Shown in pieces: positions 53,586 to 55,004 of a stretch of DNA of 55,004 nt; positions within the stretch are counted from its first letter, which is position 1, and each line of letters starts with the position of its first letter. The DNA is from Chromatiales bacterium (lineage in GTDB: Bacteria; Pseudomonadota; Gammaproteobacteria; SZUA-152), in NCBI GenBank assembly GCA_026982475.1, contig JALSHB010000104.1, positions 1-55,004 of the forward strand, written 5' to 3'. A program made the position numbers and the translations under genes. Below the pieces are notes generated by a model that saw only the letters and a list, made by a program, of their open reading frames with translations, was not told where the DNA came from and searched no databases.

Positions 53586-54404
53586 ACCACGCCCTCGGTG
53601 CATCTTCGTGTGGTAGTGCGTTACTTCCCCTTCCGCCTCGCCGTTTGCTTGCGCGGGCTGGTAGGGCTGGGGTGTGATGGCGCATTTCATCTCGACCATC
53701 TGCCGCAACACGGCTTCTTCGGCGACAAAGGCCTCCACCGCCCGCGGGTCGAACTGGCTGCCGCTCGTGCGAAGGATTTCCGCCTTTGCCTCGGCGAACG
53801 GCAGTCCCCGGCGGTATGGGCGGTCGGAAGTCATTGCATCGAGGGTATCGATAACAGCAAACAGCCGCGCTCCCCAGGGGATGTCGTCACCGGCCAGTCC
53901 CTGGGGATAGCCGCCTCCGTCATAGCGCTCTTCGTGGCAGAGCACGATCTCCGCCGCCCTCGCCATGAAGGGCAGGCCGGCGATGATGTCATGCCCACGC
54001 TGGGGATGGCTGCGCATGATGGCCCATTCCTCCTCGCTCAACGGCCCCTGCTTGAGCAGCACGGCATCGGGAATTGCGATCTTGCCGATGTCGTGCAACA
54101 GCGAGCCCCAGTAGACCTGCTGCAGCCAGTCGTCGTCCTGACTGAAGCGACGCGCCAGCAGCTGAGTGTGGCAGGCAACCCGTTTGGAATGCATGCCGGT
54201 CTCCCGTTCACGTGCGTCGAGCGCCGCTGCCAGCGCCTCGACCAGGGCCAGTTGGGTGGCGTCACGTTCACGCAGCGAGCGCTGGTGAGCTACATAGCCG
54301 AGAAAACAACCCTCGCAGCAAAAGGCGCCGTGATTCTCGGAGGCATAACTGGATTCGGTAATTTGTCGGCCACACCAGCGGCATGTGCGGGAATTATCCA
54401 TCAT
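53580..54404 (-). CDS. HD-GYP domain phosphodiesterase-like protein with zinc finger
   Basis: A 274-residue protein. An N-terminal zinc ribbon (CRWCGRQI ... CCEGCFLGY) and coiled region precede an HD-GYP domain with LLHDIGKIAIPDAVLLKQGPL, RSHPQRGHDIIAGLPF, HEERYDGGGYPQGLAGDDIP and DTLDAMTSDRPYRRG. HD-GYP proteins cleave cyclic di-GMP. HD and GYP residues are intact, so the enzyme is probably active. The ATG at 54404 is used. The last codons and TAA stop lie in the MITE-like element's right end, so the natural C terminus may have been altered by its insertion, though the catalytic domain ends well before. Confidence 0.86.
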   Translation of the reverse strand: MMDNSRTCRWCGRQITESSYASENHGAFCCEGCFLGYVAHQRSLRERDATQLALVEALAAALDARERETGMHSKRVACHTQLLARRFSQDDDWLQQVYWGSLLHDIGKIAIPDAVLLKQGPLSEEEWAIMRSHPQRGHDIIAGLPFMARAAEIVLCHEERYDGGGYPQGLAGDDIPWGARLFAVIDTLDAMTSDRPYRRGLPFAEAKAEILRTSGSQFDPRAVEAFVAEEAVLRQMVEMKCAITPQPYQPAQANGEAEGEVTHYHTKMHRGRGY

Positions 54405-54450
54405 TGGCTGTGGCTCCAGTCTGGGTTTCGGGTGGGCTGGGACAGGGTCG

Positions 54451-54951
54451 TCAGCCCTTCCCGGATTGCATGGCATCCTCGTAGTCGATACCGATCTCGA
54501 TCATCGTCGTGGTGTGGAAATGATGTGGCGGCACCACCAGATTGGTGGGCGCCGGCACGCCGCTGTAGACGCGCCCGGCCAGGTCATAGCGCGAGCCATG
54601 ACAGGGACAGAAATAACCGCCCACCCAGGCCGGCCCAAGGTCTTCCGGCGCCACTTCGGGACGAAAATTGGGCACGCAACCGAGATGGGTGCAAATACCG
54701 ATGACGACAAAATATTCCGCATTGATGGACCGCCAGGCATCGCGCGCATACTCTGGCTGCTGGGTGTACTCCGTCGAGTCCGGATCGCGCAGGCGCTGGC
54801 GATGTTCCGGCGTTTCCATCAGGCGCAGCATCTCTGCACTGCGGCGCACGACTAAGACAAACGATAACAAAGCCTCATTCAGAGTGGGCCGGATGCGGCG
54901 AATCAAGGCGTGATCCGCAGGGAATGGCCCAGCCCTTTTCAAGGATCGCAA
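54451..54951 (-). pseudogene. petA: 5'-truncated Rieske iron-sulfur subunit of cytochrome bc1
   Basis: The C-terminal Rieske domain is intact: ICTHLGC and [16 protein letters not shown] hold both Cys and both His ligands, and [12 protein letters not shown] matches the Pro loop. Recognisable bc1 Rieske sequence starts near 54852 ([17 protein letters not shown]). Upstream, the expected Tat signal and transmembrane helix are absent, and the frame runs into the REP-like inverted repeat at 54882-54978. petB and petC do not follow; an HD-GYP gene does. The most likely reading is a gene broken by insertion or rearrangement, although a non-standard soluble Rieske protein cannot be excluded. Confidence 0.75.
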
Positions 54952-54978
54952 CGCCGAGTCGCCGCATCCGGCCCACTC
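54882..54978. repeat. REP-like inverted repeat at the truncated Rieske gene
   Basis: Perfect 20-bp arms GAGTGGGCCGGATGCGGCGA (54882-54901) and its complement (54959-54978) enclose 57 bp with a second imperfect GGCGT..GATCC / GGATC..ACGCC pairing. The GCCGGATGCGGCG core resembles classical enterobacterial REP units. It occupies the place where the Rieske 5' end should be. Confidence 0.7.
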
Positions 54979-55004
54979 CCTCCGGGCAGGCGTCTGGGCG
55001 GCCA

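Noticed and set aside
54385-54855. 156-residue plus-strand frame opposite the Rieske remnant
   Set aside because: The opposite strand encodes clear Rieske cluster motifs; this frame is its shadow.

Overview
The window looks like a piece of a high-GC gammaproteobacterial chromosome, probably from the Chromatiales/Ectothiorhodospiraceae side of the class. The main evidence is the block at 25.5-45.9 kb, which keeps the gene order metZ-purF-cvpA-dedD-folC-accD-trpA-trpB-trpF-truA-fimV-(asd-like)-asd-leuB-leuD-leuC. Pseudomonas has almost the same order. A DsrC/TusE-family protein, class I cytochrome, rubrerythrin and CopAB copper resistance fit a redox- or sulfur-active environmental organism. 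Species assignment is inference. No rRNA, tRNA, CRISPR array or prophage was seen.

Layout. 0-0.7 kb: a REP-associated tyrosine transposase (RAYT) flanked by its REP palindromes. 0.7-8.6 kb: parE, DUF3501 and rubrerythrin on the minus strand, then xseB-ispA-dxs (isoprenoid entry), queD and folE2 on the plus strand. 8.6-12.3 kb: a tightly overlapping minus-strand operon of N-formylglutamate amidohydrolase-like, DUF1704/QEGLA metallopeptidase-like and glutathione-synthetase-like ATP-grasp genes, the best candidate here for a poorly described peptide or small-molecule system. 12.9-18.4 kb: a minus-strand signalling operon (chemoreceptor, single-domain response regulator, two receiver-bearing histidine kinases). 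18.6-25.3 kb: a 49-residue membrane peptide, glycerate kinase, a 1119-residue zinc-ribbon/cyclase/ATPase/TPR protein, an exported TPR protein and a DUF5062 protein.

25.5-45.9 kb: the biosynthetic superblock on the minus strand. metZ has its own promoter, a SAM-II riboswitch and a terminator-like hairpin in the purF-metZ gap. An asd-like gene survives only as a 3' remnant between asd and fimV. A LysR gene is divergent from leuC. 46.9-49.3 kb: a double-domain TusE/DsrC protein, then a two-gene operon pairing a chemoreceptor-tip-like protein with an ODP-type diiron oxygen-binding protein. 49.3-53.2 kb: lipoprotein cytochrome c, a CxxC-less HMA-like protein, copB, copA and a small unknown protein. 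53.3-55.0 kb: a structured 284-bp MITE-like element, an HD-GYP protein and a 5'-truncated Rieske protein whose upstream end runs into a REP-like inverted repeat.

The most striking feature at large scale is the density of intergenic palindromes. There are ten long hairpin elements built from short purine-rich units (AACGCAAAG.. or CACAGAGRCACGGAG..) on one arm and their complement on the other. There are seven copies of a 20-bp near-palindrome related to CCTGAATCCGTAGGTTCATG, nested REP palindromes and two MITE-like elements. Several of them abut or supply stop codons, so they have shaped gene ends. Long antisense ORFs throughout are high-GC shadows and were left out.
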